The notes beneath the pieces were generated by a model. It saw only the letters and a list, made by a program, of their open reading frames with translations, made no database searches and was not told the DNA's origin. Made by a program: the position numbers and the translations under genes. DNA of 50,082 nucleotides from an uncultured Lachnospiraceae bacterium (lineage in GTDB: Bacteria; Bacillota; Clostridia; Lachnospirales; Lachnospiraceae), in NCBI GenBank assembly GCA_910588865.1, contig CAJUSJ010000021.1, positions 1-50,082 on the forward strand, read 5' to 3'. This document shows positions 33,371 through 41,634 of this stretch, piece by piece (the stretch's first letter is position 1; every line of letters begins with the position of its first letter).

Positions 33371-33439
33371 GGTTACGGTTCACTCCAAAGGTGTGCCTGC
33401 CTGTCAGGATGCCGATCCGCCATGAAGTGAGCCGTAACC
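33371..33439. repeat. Long palindrome at the 3' end of the VWA gene
   Basis: GGTTACGGTTCACT (33371-33384) pairs with AGTGAGCCGTAACC (33426-33439) along 14 positions with a single G-U pair and a 41-base loop. The stop codon of the VWA gene lies in the loop and its last codons in the right arm. It shares TTACGGTTCAC and GGTTCACTCC with the element at 13027-13079. No T-run follows, so it is not a classical terminator, but it may stabilise the mRNA end. Confidence 0.7.
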
Positions 33440-34618
33440 GGCAAGGTCCTGCCCCTTAAGGGCTCTCTCCAAAAGCTCAGGCAGCTTCTGGGGATTGCAG
33501 GCAAAACAGGGGATTCCCATTCTGGCCACTTTCTCCGCCATCTGGGCATCATAGTAAGGCTTTCCGCCGTCAGCGATAGCCAGAAGGCACACCAGCGTGA
33601 CCCCGCTGTCCTTTAGTTCGCCCAGCCTTCTCAAAAGAGCCGCCCGGTTGCCGCCCTCCATCAGGTCGCTGACCAGGAAGAACAGGGTTTTTTTCGGGTT
33701 CTCCACAAACCGGCCGCAGTAAGCCACCGACTTGTCGATGTCCGTCCCCCCTCCCAGCTGGAAGCCGAACAGAAGATCCACCGGGTCGTCACATTTTTCC
33801 GTCAGATCCACCACCTGGGTGTCAAAAGCCACGATCCTGGTCTTCACCGACGCCATGCTGGCCAGGATGCAGCTTATAATAGAAGAATAAATCACAGATT
33901 CCCCCATGGAGCCGCTCTGGTCCACATCCAATATGATGGTGTATTTGTTGGCCGCTGTGGTGGAGGTTCTGTCAAAGAAATAGTAATGCTCCGGGATAAT
34001 CTTTTTAAGCTCCGGCCTGTAGTTTTTGATCCCTCTGCGGATGGTGGTGGGAAAATCCAGCGCCGAGGCTGACGGAATGGGCGAGTGCTGCCGCTTGTTT
34101 ACCGCCGCTGTCACCGCCCTTCTGATATCGCTCTCCAGCAGCTTGTTGATCTCCTCCACGATCTTTTTCATAAACTCCCGGACGCTCTCCTTACTCCTTT
34201 TGGGCACCTGGTCCTTGAGCATCAGGATGGTGGTGGCAAGGTTCATGTCCGGCTCTAAGTTCTCCAGAAGCTCCGGCTCAAAGATCAGCTGCTTTAAGCC
34301 GCACCTCTCCATGGCGTCCGCCTGGACGATCTTCACCAGGTCCTTGTCAAACAGGGTTCGCACATCTCCCAGCCAGCGGCTGATCTGAGGGTTGGAAGGG
34401 CCGTTTCCCGCGCCTCGTCCTCCTGGACCGAAGCCTCCCTGGGAAGTGTTATTGTAAATGCATGCCAGGGCCTGATCCATAAGCCACTGCTCACTGGTCA
34501 GTTCAACAGGCTCTCCGCCGTTCATCTGATCAAAGCCGTTGTCACTTTCCTGTCCCAGGATCAAACGCCACCGGGCCATGCGCTGTTTTAATCTATCGTC
34601 AGATGTCTCCAAAATCAA
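33404..34618 (-). CDS. VWA (MIDAS) domain protein of the five-gene MoxR operon
   Basis: 404 residues: an alpha-helical N-terminal half (about 1-220) and a von Willebrand A domain. A complete metal-ion site is visible: D233-Q-S235-G-S237, Thr292 in GGGTDID, and Asp318 in VSDLMEGG. VWA proteins of this kind pair with MoxR AAA+ ATPases, as in RavA-ViaA and CbbQ-CbbO, and help load metals or remodel partner proteins. The start is a TTG: either 34618, or 34612, which is better spaced to GGAGG. It overlaps the DUF5682 gene by about 20 bases. The last dozen residues (DLAGYGSLHGGSAS) come from a palindromic repeat and are probably not functional. No signal peptide, so cytoplasmic. Confidence 0.85.
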   Translation of the reverse strand: MILETSDDRLKQRMARWRLILGQESDNGFDQMNGGEPVELTSEQWLMDQALACIYNNTSQGGFGPGGRGAGNGPSNPQISRWLGDVRTLFDKDLVKIVQADAMERCGLKQLIFEPELLENLEPDMNLATTILMLKDQVPKRSKESVREFMKKIVEEINKLLESDIRRAVTAAVNKRQHSPIPSASALDFPTTIRRGIKNYRPELKKIIPEHYYFFDRTSTTAANKYTIILDVDQSGSMGESVIYSSIISCILASMASVKTRIVAFDTQVVDLTEKCDDPVDLLFGFQLGGGTDIDKSVAYCGRFVENPKKTLFFLVSDLMEGGNRAALLRRLGELKDSGVTLVCLLAIADGGKPYYDAQMAEKVARMGIPCFACNPQKLPELLERALKGQDLAGYGSLHGGSAS

Positions 34619-36941
34619 AATCCTCCAGACCTTCTATAATCTCCATGGCATCCTCTGTCAGGGTGTCATTAAGCGCCTCGCTGACCTGCCCTGGGTTCAC
34701 CTGCCAGATCTCCCCTAAGTTCTCCGCGATCTGATCCTTCTCCATGGAAGAAAAATCCGCGAAGGCCCTGCGCAGAAACACCAAAGCCCTCTTAAACTCT
34801 TCCTCCTCCAGAGAATCCAGATACGCGCTTAAGTTTTCCCACAGGGTCAGACGGGCGATCAATGTGTAATGGTTCCTGGACGCCAGACCGGCAAACCACC
34901 CTGCTCCCAGCTCCGCGGGGATCCCTCTGGAAAGCCGCCGCTCCACCTCCCGGCCCAGTTCCTCACTGTCCATGATTCCCTGCTCCAAAAGAATGGCGGC
35001 CGCCAGACCGGAAAGCCGGGTGTTTAAGTCATCTCTGGCCCCGATCTGTTCCAGGGTTTTCATGAACCGCTCCCTGTCCAGAAAATCGTGAGCCACGCTG
35101 ACAGCCGCCAGGCTTCCCACAGCCGGAGCCAACTCCCCCGCCGCCTGGTCGTCACAGGCGCACTCTCCGGGAAGGATCAGACAGGCCCGCAGAAACAGCT
35201 GGCACAGCACGGGAATCAGGGGTTTCCTGTCAAGCCCGCGGATATCCCCGTACTGGATAACCACAGACAGGTCTTCCGCCGTGGCCGCAAGCTCTTTCAC
35301 AGAAACACCGTCAACAGCCATGGCCTGCAGAGCGTCCACGGCGGCAGACACCATCACCGGCATCCCACAGTAGAACGCTTCTTTCACGATGGAAGCGATC
35401 TGGGAAATTCCCTGGCACTGCTCCATCCTGTTTTTTAGTTCAAAAGCCGCCGCCTGTTCCACCGTATCCCCTTTCAGCACCGCCTCCACGATCTGGATCT
35501 CCGCCTCCGGGGTCCACCTTAAATTCCAGTGCTCCGCCCAGGTGGCATTGTCCTGGCGGACTGCCTGTATGGAGGCGAACCGAATCCCCAAGACTCTCAG
35601 GCGGTGAAGGAAAAAGGAACGCTCCAGATCCAGAAATGCCGCTTTTTTCGTCTTCACCCTTAAGTTTTCACGCAGGTCCAGAGAAAGCTCCGAGGCAGTG
35701 ACGGACCGGTACCGCTCCAGCTTCAGTTCCCGGAGCTTCTGGTAAAAATCCCTTTGGATGGAGGTCTGGCTTACCCCCTGGGGAAGGCTTCCGATCTTTG
35801 TGCCGATCTCCGTGTCAGCCACAGCCAGGGCCAGCTGGGAAAATTCCCCGTGGCCCATGCAGGTGACGGCCCCGTCTCTTAAATCCTTCAGTGTGGGGAT
35901 TTTGCTGTCGTGGAGTCCGGCCAGGGCCGCGGACAGCCTGGCCGCCTCAATGACCTCAGCCGAGGACACAAGGCCGCCGTGGCGTCTCTGAAAAGCCGAC
36001 AGCCCTGAAAGATATCTTCTGGCCCCATAGCCCGGGTCCTGTCCCCGCAGCCCCTGCCACAGATACTCATAGTATGCGGGAGCCCGGTTTCCCGCCCCGT
36101 AACCGGAGCGCTCCGACAGACGGTAGTAGGAGTAAGGCATCAGGGTCTTTAAGGTGTCCAGACGGGGCAGGGCTTTCATCTCCCTGTCTGTCATGACCGG
36201 AAGGTCTTCCAGGATGCCATCCACATGGTAGGCTCCCGTGACCACCGCGATCTCCTCAGGGGCCAGACCTTCCTTCACCGCTTCTTCGATCTGCCGTCTC
36301 ATGTAGGCCTCTCTCACCAGATTCTCCGCAAGGTCATGCCGGTCTCTCCTATCCAGCTGTCTGATGGACCGGCCAAACTCCTTGGCACCCTGCTCATAAG
36401 CGGCAAGATCCTTTGCCTGCTCCATGGTTCTCTCCCAGAAGGTTTCATGGTCCCTGTCCTGTGACCATTCATCCAGGGCTTCATATACGTCAAAGCTCCC
36501 TGGATTCCCCCTCTGTGTTTTCTGGGTTCCTGTCCCGTCCTCATTGTCTCTGCCTTCCGGCCCGGGACCCTTGTCATCTTCCCAGGCAGCCGCTTTCCTG
36601 GCCTCATCTGCCGCCTTGATCCCCAAAAACACGCCGGATGGCAGATCGCAGAACCGGCATGGACAGTTATGCTCTCTTGCCCACAAAATCGCCTGGTACT
36701 CTGGGGAGTACTCCGCGAACGGATAGAGGATGGTCCTGATGGGAAGCTCCTGTGTGTAGGCCATCACCGCCACCGGAGGCTTCACCTGGTCTGCCCCTAA
36801 ATCCTCCACAAGCTCTGTAAAATCCGACGGCCCTTCTATGAGCACCAGGCGGGGCCTGGCCTGATCTAAAAAGTGCCGGACATAATACGCCCCCGCCGGA
36901 GACAGGTGCCGGATCCCAAATACAAACGGCCCTCTCTCCAT
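34599..36941 (-). CDS. DUF5682 family protein with TraB/ChaN-like N-terminal motifs
   Basis: About 780 residues, no signal peptide or membrane segment. The first 250 residues have VFGIRHLSPAGAYYVR (His13), RPRLVLIEGP (about 31-39) and, after a Glu/Lys-rich insertion, ENLVREAYMRRQI followed by EIAVVTGAYHVDGI (His240). This spacing of H-x-S, E-G-P, R-E and G-x-x-H-x-x-G matches the TraB/ChaN/EreA-type fold, suggesting a metal- or haem-binding hydrolase-like domain. The remaining 500 residues are mostly helical and I do not recognise them. The start may be ATG 36941, sharing a base with the AAA+ stop (TGATG), or TTG 36944. Function unknown; the DUF5682 label is from memory of this gene neighbourhood. 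Confidence 0.7.
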   Translation of the reverse strand: MERGPFVFGIRHLSPAGAYYVRHFLDQARPRLVLIEGPSDFTELVEDLGADQVKPPVAVMAYTQELPIRTILYPFAEYSPEYQAILWAREHNCPCRFCDLPSGVFLGIKAADEARKAAAWEDDKGPGPEGRDNEDGTGTQKTQRGNPGSFDVYEALDEWSQDRDHETFWERTMEQAKDLAAYEQGAKEFGRSIRQLDRRDRHDLAENLVREAYMRRQIEEAVKEGLAPEEIAVVTGAYHVDGILEDLPVMTDREMKALPRLDTLKTLMPYSYYRLSERSGYGAGNRAPAYYEYLWQGLRGQDPGYGARRYLSGLSAFQRRHGGLVSSAEVIEAARLSAALAGLHDSKIPTLKDLRDGAVTCMGHGEFSQLALAVADTEIGTKIGSLPQGVSQTSIQRDFYQKLRELKLERYRSVTASELSLDLRENLRVKTKKAAFLDLERSFFLHRLRVLGIRFASIQAVRQDNATWAEHWNLRWTPEAEIQIVEAVLKGDTVEQAAAFELKNRMEQCQGISQIASIVKEAFYCGMPVMVSAAVDALQAMAVDGVSVKELAATAEDLSVVIQYGDIRGLDRKPLIPVLCQLFLRACLILPGECACDDQAAGELAPAVGSLAAVSVAHDFLDRERFMKTLEQIGARDDLNTRLSGLAAAILLEQGIMDSEELGREVERRLSRGIPAELGAGWFAGLASRNHYTLIARLTLWENLSAYLDSLEEEEFKRALVFLRRAFADFSSMEKDQIAENLGEIWQVNPGQVSEALNDTLTEDAMEIIEGLEDFDFGDI

Positions 36942-38029
36942 CAATGGTTCAGCTCCTTACATTCTTTGTAGAGGGAGAGCCATCCGGAACCACGCTTTTT
37001 CATGATGTTCTCCAGATACTCCTCCCACGCCTTCTGGTCCTTCTCATCTTCCTTCACCACAGCTCCCTGAAGACCTGCCGCCAGATCCTGGTCCGTGATC
37101 TCCCCGGTTCCAAAGCTTCCGGCCAGAGCCATGCTGTTGGCCAGAAGGGAGATGGCCTCCGCTGTGGACAAAACCCCTGTAGTGGTCTTTAATTTCTGTC
37201 TGCCATCCAGGGTCGCTCCTGCCCGCAGCTCTCGAAAGATGGTGCACACCTTTTCCACCACCTCTTCTTTTGGAAGCTTCGCGTTCAGATCCAGGCTCTC
37301 GGACAGCTGGGCGATCCTTGTCTGTACGATCTCCATCTCCGATTCCAGGCTCTCCGGCGCGGGAAGCACCACGATGTTGAACCTGCGCTTTAAGGCCGCG
37401 GACATCTCATTGACCCCTTTGTCCCTGGTGTTGGCTGTGGCGATGACGGAAAATCCCTTTTTAGCCGGAACCTCGATGCCAAGCTCCGGAACCGAGATCC
37501 TCTTCTCCGACAGGATGGAGATCAGGGCATCCTGGACCTCTGAGGCGCAGCGGGAGATTTCCTCCACCCTGGCGATGGCCCCATCCTCCATGGCTCTGTA
37601 CACCGGGCTGGGGATCATGGCCTCCTTTGAGGGGCCGTTGGCAATCAGCATGGCGTAGTTCCAGGAATACTTGATCTGCTCCTCCGTGGTCCCCGCTGTC
37701 CCCTGGATGACCCTTGTGGAGTTGCCGTTAATGGCAGCTGTCAGATGCTCTGACAGCCAGGACTTGGCGGTTCCCGGCTCCCCGATCAGCAGAAGAGCCC
37801 GGTCTGTCACCAGGGTTGAGATGGCGATCTCCACCAGCCTCTCATGGCCGATATACTTTGGGGTGATCTCCACACCGCCGCTTTTCCCTCCGCATATGTA
37901 GGTAAATACCGACTTGGGGGACATGCGCCACCCAGTGGGCACCGGATATTTTTCATTTTCTATCAGCGCGTCGATTTCCTTTTGAAACAGCTGCTCCGCT
38001 GGCAGCCTCTGCACATTTTTATCACTCAT
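36941..38029 (-). CDS. MoxR-type AAA+ ATPase
   Basis: 362-residue cytoplasmic ATPase. Walker A is GEPGTAKS (83-90), sensor 1 is ATANTRD (about 197-203) and an arginine pair sits at KRRFNIV (214-220). The Walker B region reads AIARVEEISR, where most MoxR proteins have an aspartate before the catalytic glutamate (DEI). An N-terminal segment of about 60 residues precedes the core. MoxR proteins act as chaperones with a VWA partner, and that partner is encoded two genes downstream. The ATG at 38029 has GGAGAGAG upstream. Stop and next start share a base (TGATG), implying coupled translation with the DUF5682 protein. Confidence 0.9.
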   Translation of the reverse strand: MSDKNVQRLPAEQLFQKEIDALIENEKYPVPTGWRMSPKSVFTYICGGKSGGVEITPKYIGHERLVEIAISTLVTDRALLLIGEPGTAKSWLSEHLTAAINGNSTRVIQGTAGTTEEQIKYSWNYAMLIANGPSKEAMIPSPVYRAMEDGAIARVEEISRCASEVQDALISILSEKRISVPELGIEVPAKKGFSVIATANTRDKGVNEMSAALKRRFNIVVLPAPESLESEMEIVQTRIAQLSESLDLNAKLPKEEVVEKVCTIFRELRAGATLDGRQKLKTTTGVLSTAEAISLLANSMALAGSFGTGEITDQDLAAGLQGAVVKEDEKDQKAWEEYLENIMKKRGSGWLSLYKECKELNH

Positions 38030-38054
38030 GATCTCTCTCCATTACCTTTCTTCA

Positions 38055-39935
38055 TCATAGATCTTCAACCGGGACACCGCTTTTCAGCTTATCGCACCAA
38101 AGCTCCAGAACCCCGATTCCCACCTTGGCCTTTTTCCCGTATCCCTTTATCAGCTGATCCAGCTCCTCACCCAGCTCCTGGCCGCTCAGAGGCAGTTCCC
38201 CCAGCAGTTCACGGACCTCGTAGGTCATAAGCTGAGCGTTTTTCTTTCCTGTCAGGGCCAGAAGCCCCTTGTAGTCCGTCCAGCCGCATTTCTTCAGCAT
38301 GCGCGCATCCGCGGCCAGGGTTCCCCTGAGTTTCGCGCCCTGATAGAAATATTTTCCATACTCTTCCTTCAGTTCCTCTACATCAGGCCGGAACAGTTCC
38401 GCCATCATGGTGTCATAGGTATTGTCAAAACCCTCCCGCCCCCGTTTCCTGAAGCAGGAGTTAAATCTGTCTTTGGATTTTAGAAGAAGGGGATACCACT
38501 TAAGATCCAGCCCTTCTTCCAGTTTGGAAACCAACGAGCGGAACCTGAACGGAGAATCCAAAGGTTCTCTGTATGCCACATAACAGCCCTCTTTTTCCTC
38601 ATATCTCACATGCATAAGGGCCTTGTAGATCCCCATGGGATCTCTTTTTTCCTTCCCAAGTCCTGTGATCACATCCAGGGCTTTGTCTGGCGTCAAATAG
38701 GGGGCAAACCTGTCATAGACTTCCCCCGGCTTCTTGGTCAGCAGGCTGATCCAGAATACGGACTGGAGAAATCCATCCCCATATTTTTTGTACATGTCCT
38801 CCGCTGTACGGCACAGCAGAGGCTCCCTCTCCTCCAGCAGGGAATCCCACAAAACCTCTGCTGTCTCTTTGGGGATCACCTGGTACACCCGCTCATAACA
38901 GCGGCACAGGCGGGGAGAATGTTTTCCCCTGGCAGCTCCCCACAGGCTGTACAGGATAGACTTGTCCTCCTCTTTCATCTTTTTAAATGGGATCTGGGAC
39001 TGGTCAAAGGTGTCCAGCCACCCCTCTAACTGTTCCCCAATCAGGTCAGAGGCCCACATGGCAGAAGAGTTTGCCAGATATCCGGCGGTCTTTACCGGAT
39101 TTTTCTTCATCTGCTTTTTCCAGAATTCCTCCGCGTTCTTCCCGTTCATGCAGGTCAGAGAGATGAGAGCCGCTTCCTTGACCTTTCCTTTTTCCGCCTT
39201 TACCAGATCCAACAAAACCGCCTCATTGCCGCTGTCATGCCTTAAAGCCCGGACAACAGCCTCCTTCACCTCTTTTCCTGCCTTTGGAAGCATTTCCAAG
39301 TAAAAATCATTTTCCGCTTCCGCCCTTATGGCCTCAATAATCTCCACTCTTCTGACCATATCCCGCTTTCCAGCCGGGTCAAATCCTCGTTTTAAAAGGG
39401 GGAGGATCCGCTCTCCCTCTTCTCTGAGCCAGGAGGCCGCCATATCAGCCAATTCCCCGTAGCTGTCCCCAAGCGCCTTCACCATCAGGTTCTTGACCCT
39501 GTAATCTTTAAAGATCTCCGAATTCCTCTCGCGGGCCTCCAAAAGCACCCCATACCTGCCGCTTCCTGTTCCCCCAAAAGCCTCCAGCACTGGAGCCAGC
39601 TGGCTGTAGGGCACATTGGTACAGATCTCTCCTCCGTCTCCCTGACAGACGATCTCCTCCCACTGGCTGTCTTTTAAAAGGCTCCCCTGGGTGCACAGCA
39701 CCGCGTCTACAAGAGCCAGGGTATCCAAAAGAGCCTGAGCCCTGTTTTCACAGTCCGGGGCTATGGTCTTCTCAGCCATCTGGAAAATCCTCCCAAACAC
39801 CGGGGAGGCTTTGGAAAGGGGAGCCATCTGCTCAACAGACCGTTTTAACCGAAAATCATCCTGGATCAGGCCGACACCAGCCACTGCCGCTGTCTTAAGC
39901 CGATCCCTCAACTCATATACCACACCTAAATTCAT
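38055..39935 (-). CDS. HEAT-like repeat protein of the MoxR/VWA/SWIM operon
   Basis: About 626 residues, all-helical by eye, with repeated helix pairs in the middle (for example VKEAVVRALRHDSGNEAVLL and KVKEAALISLTCMNGKNAEE) typical of HEAT/armadillo scaffolds. No enzyme motif, signal peptide or membrane segment. I take the ATG at 39935 (MNLGVVYELRDRL) because AAAGGAGAG lies six bases upstream. The ATG at 39968 directly abuts the SWIM gene stop and has only a weak site. Similar clusters in other phyla carry a DUF5691 protein at this position; I cannot confirm that this is a member. Probably a scaffold for substrate or partner binding. Confidence 0.72.
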   Translation of the reverse strand: MNLGVVYELRDRLKTAAVAGVGLIQDDFRLKRSVEQMAPLSKASPVFGRIFQMAEKTIAPDCENRAQALLDTLALVDAVLCTQGSLLKDSQWEEIVCQGDGGEICTNVPYSQLAPVLEAFGGTGSGRYGVLLEARERNSEIFKDYRVKNLMVKALGDSYGELADMAASWLREEGERILPLLKRGFDPAGKRDMVRRVEIIEAIRAEAENDFYLEMLPKAGKEVKEAVVRALRHDSGNEAVLLDLVKAEKGKVKEAALISLTCMNGKNAEEFWKKQMKKNPVKTAGYLANSSAMWASDLIGEQLEGWLDTFDQSQIPFKKMKEEDKSILYSLWGAARGKHSPRLCRCYERVYQVIPKETAEVLWDSLLEEREPLLCRTAEDMYKKYGDGFLQSVFWISLLTKKPGEVYDRFAPYLTPDKALDVITGLGKEKRDPMGIYKALMHVRYEEKEGCYVAYREPLDSPFRFRSLVSKLEEGLDLKWYPLLLKSKDRFNSCFRKRGREGFDNTYDTMMAELFRPDVEELKEEYGKYFYQGAKLRGTLAADARMLKKCGWTDYKGLLALTGKKNAQLMTYEVRELLGELPLSGQELGEELDQLIKGYGKKAKVGIGVLELWCDKLKSGVPVEDL

Positions 39936-39968
39936 CGCTCTCTCCTTTTTATCCGGATTTTTCGCCAT

Positions 39969-41435
39969 CTAATACAGCAGGCGAAGGATCCCGTCCCTCT
40001 TTATGATGCTGCACGGATAGATTCCCATCTGATGGTCTTTTGGGTCATAAAAGGCCAGGCCGAACAGAACCCCCTCTTTCAGGATCCCTTCCTTATAGAG
40101 AGGTGTAGCCGGAAGCAGAGGGATCATGGAAACCGTATCCTCAAGCCCCTCAAGCCCCTGCAGCTTCACCTGGTTGCCGCTGTGATCCTTAAGCCCGCGG
40201 ACAGTCCCCCTGGCTGTCTTCGCCGTGCCGATCTCCTCATAGGACACCATGATGGGACAATAGCCTTCTGACAATGTGTTTTTCAGTTCATTTTTTACTG
40301 CTTTCATGGCTGTGGGAAGATCCTGGTATGCCTTCCCCATGATCTGTCCGAATACAGGCACAGGAATCTCCTCATAGGCCGCGGAATCCCAGCGGATCCT
40401 TCTGTTCCCGCTTCCCGGGTAATAGGTCAGGACAGGGATCTTTAAAAGACTGAAACAGGAGTCCTCCTGCTTTACGTATTTGAGGGCCTTCACCGGGCGG
40501 TAATTGCAGGTGTGGAAAATCTCCCCAGTATCCACATCCACCCAGAATCCCCTGTCAATGTACTCCTTCCTGGCCTTGTCAAAAGTTACCTGAAAGGCCA
40601 GCTGTACCAGGCATGCCTGTTCCTTTTTAAGTCCCAGGTCATTTAACTGTTCCAGCTTCCAGATCCCGCCCAGTTCCTCGTAGAGCTGATCATCATCCGC
40701 CTCAGGGCTGTCGTTGGCCAGTTTCTCATTTAGATAAACCTCCGCCTTTTTCTCCAGGGCTCGCAGCTTCTTCAGAATCTCCACCGCCTCATCATAGTGG
40801 CTGGGGTCGGAATCCTTCTGGCAGGCCTCCATCTCCAAAATCAGCCTGTTCAGCCAGGTCAGAGGGCCTGGCAGGTAATAATCTCCCAGCTGTCTGGCCA
40901 GGTCCCGGTAGGTCTTTAACGACACGCTTCCCATGGCCGCCAGGCCGTTATCTACCAGCCTGTCTGTCAGCTGCCTCAGCATCTCAAGGCCTTCCAGCTG
41001 CTTTTTAATCTTTTTTGTCTTGGCTGCTTTTGCCGCCTTTACGCTTTTCTCTGAGGCAGGCTTTTTCTCCCCAGAATTCTTTTTCGCCTCCCTGGCCTCC
41101 TTCTTCTCCCGCTTCTCCAGGATATCCCCTGGAATTTCCGTCACGTCGAAATCTTTTCCCGCCGCCATCTCATAGAGAAGAGCCAGGCTGTGCTTGCAGG
41201 GAAATTGCCTGCTGGGACAGCTGCAGCGGAACACCGGATGCTGTTCATCTATGTAATCCGCCGACACGACATAATTGTTCTTTCCGCTGCCTTTGCACTC
41301 CCCCATGTAAAAGCTGTCATCCTGTGATCGTTTCAGGGACACAAAGCCTCCTCCTGACCATATCTTCCTGGCATTGGCCACCGCGTTGGCGTTGGGCGCC
41401 AGGGCGCGGATCTCCTGTTCCTTTACTGTTCTCAT
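39969..41435 (-). CDS. SWIM zinc-finger protein
   Basis: 488 residues. The SWIM motif C-x-C-x6-C-x-H is complete: Cys71, Cys73, Cys80 and His82 in FRCSCPSRQFPCKH. It is preceded by a beta-rich N-terminal domain (GFVSLKRSQDDSFYMGECKG) that is probably the nucleic-acid or protein contact surface. A Lys/Ala/Glu-rich linker follows (about 105-150), then a 330-residue C-terminal region I do not recognise. It is the first gene of the five-gene operon, with GGAGAGG before the ATG and an extended -10 upstream. SWIM domains bind DNA, RNA or proteins, so this may be the recognition subunit. Confidence 0.88.
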   Translation of the reverse strand: MRTVKEQEIRALAPNANAVANARKIWSGGGFVSLKRSQDDSFYMGECKGSGKNNYVVSADYIDEQHPVFRCSCPSRQFPCKHSLALLYEMAAGKDFDVTEIPGDILEKREKKEAREAKKNSGEKKPASEKSVKAAKAAKTKKIKKQLEGLEMLRQLTDRLVDNGLAAMGSVSLKTYRDLARQLGDYYLPGPLTWLNRLILEMEACQKDSDPSHYDEAVEILKKLRALEKKAEVYLNEKLANDSPEADDDQLYEELGGIWKLEQLNDLGLKKEQACLVQLAFQVTFDKARKEYIDRGFWVDVDTGEIFHTCNYRPVKALKYVKQEDSCFSLLKIPVLTYYPGSGNRRIRWDSAAYEEIPVPVFGQIMGKAYQDLPTAMKAVKNELKNTLSEGYCPIMVSYEEIGTAKTARGTVRGLKDHSGNQVKLQGLEGLEDTVSMIPLLPATPLYKEGILKEGVLFGLAFYDPKDHQMGIYPCSIIKRDGILRLLY

Positions 41436-41481
41436 ATCCTCTCCTGTCTGCCGGTAAAACGGCTGTTTCTATCATCTTTTT

Positions 41482-41490
41482 ATCATACCA
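41482..41490 (-). promoter_or_regulatory. Extended -10 promoter element for the SWIM-VWA operon
   Basis: The minus strand reads TGGTATGAT, that is TG-N followed by a good -10 (TATGAT, 41482-41487), about 50 bases before the SWIM start. There is no clear -35, which an extended -10 can do without. Confidence 0.4.
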
Positions 41491-41634
41491 CTGTTAGCCT
41501 GAAAGGACTACATAAAAATTTATAAATTAACTTGCCATTTTTCCTGTTTTTTCCCTCATTAGTATAAAGGATTTTTGGAGCAAATATGGTACACTAAATA
41601 GCGCATATTACAAAAGTCACAAAAGGAGTTACAT

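Noticed and set aside
33371..33439. Classical terminator for the VWA operon
   Set aside because: The stem is strong but no T-run follows it, and half of it is coding; it is better described as a palindromic repeat.
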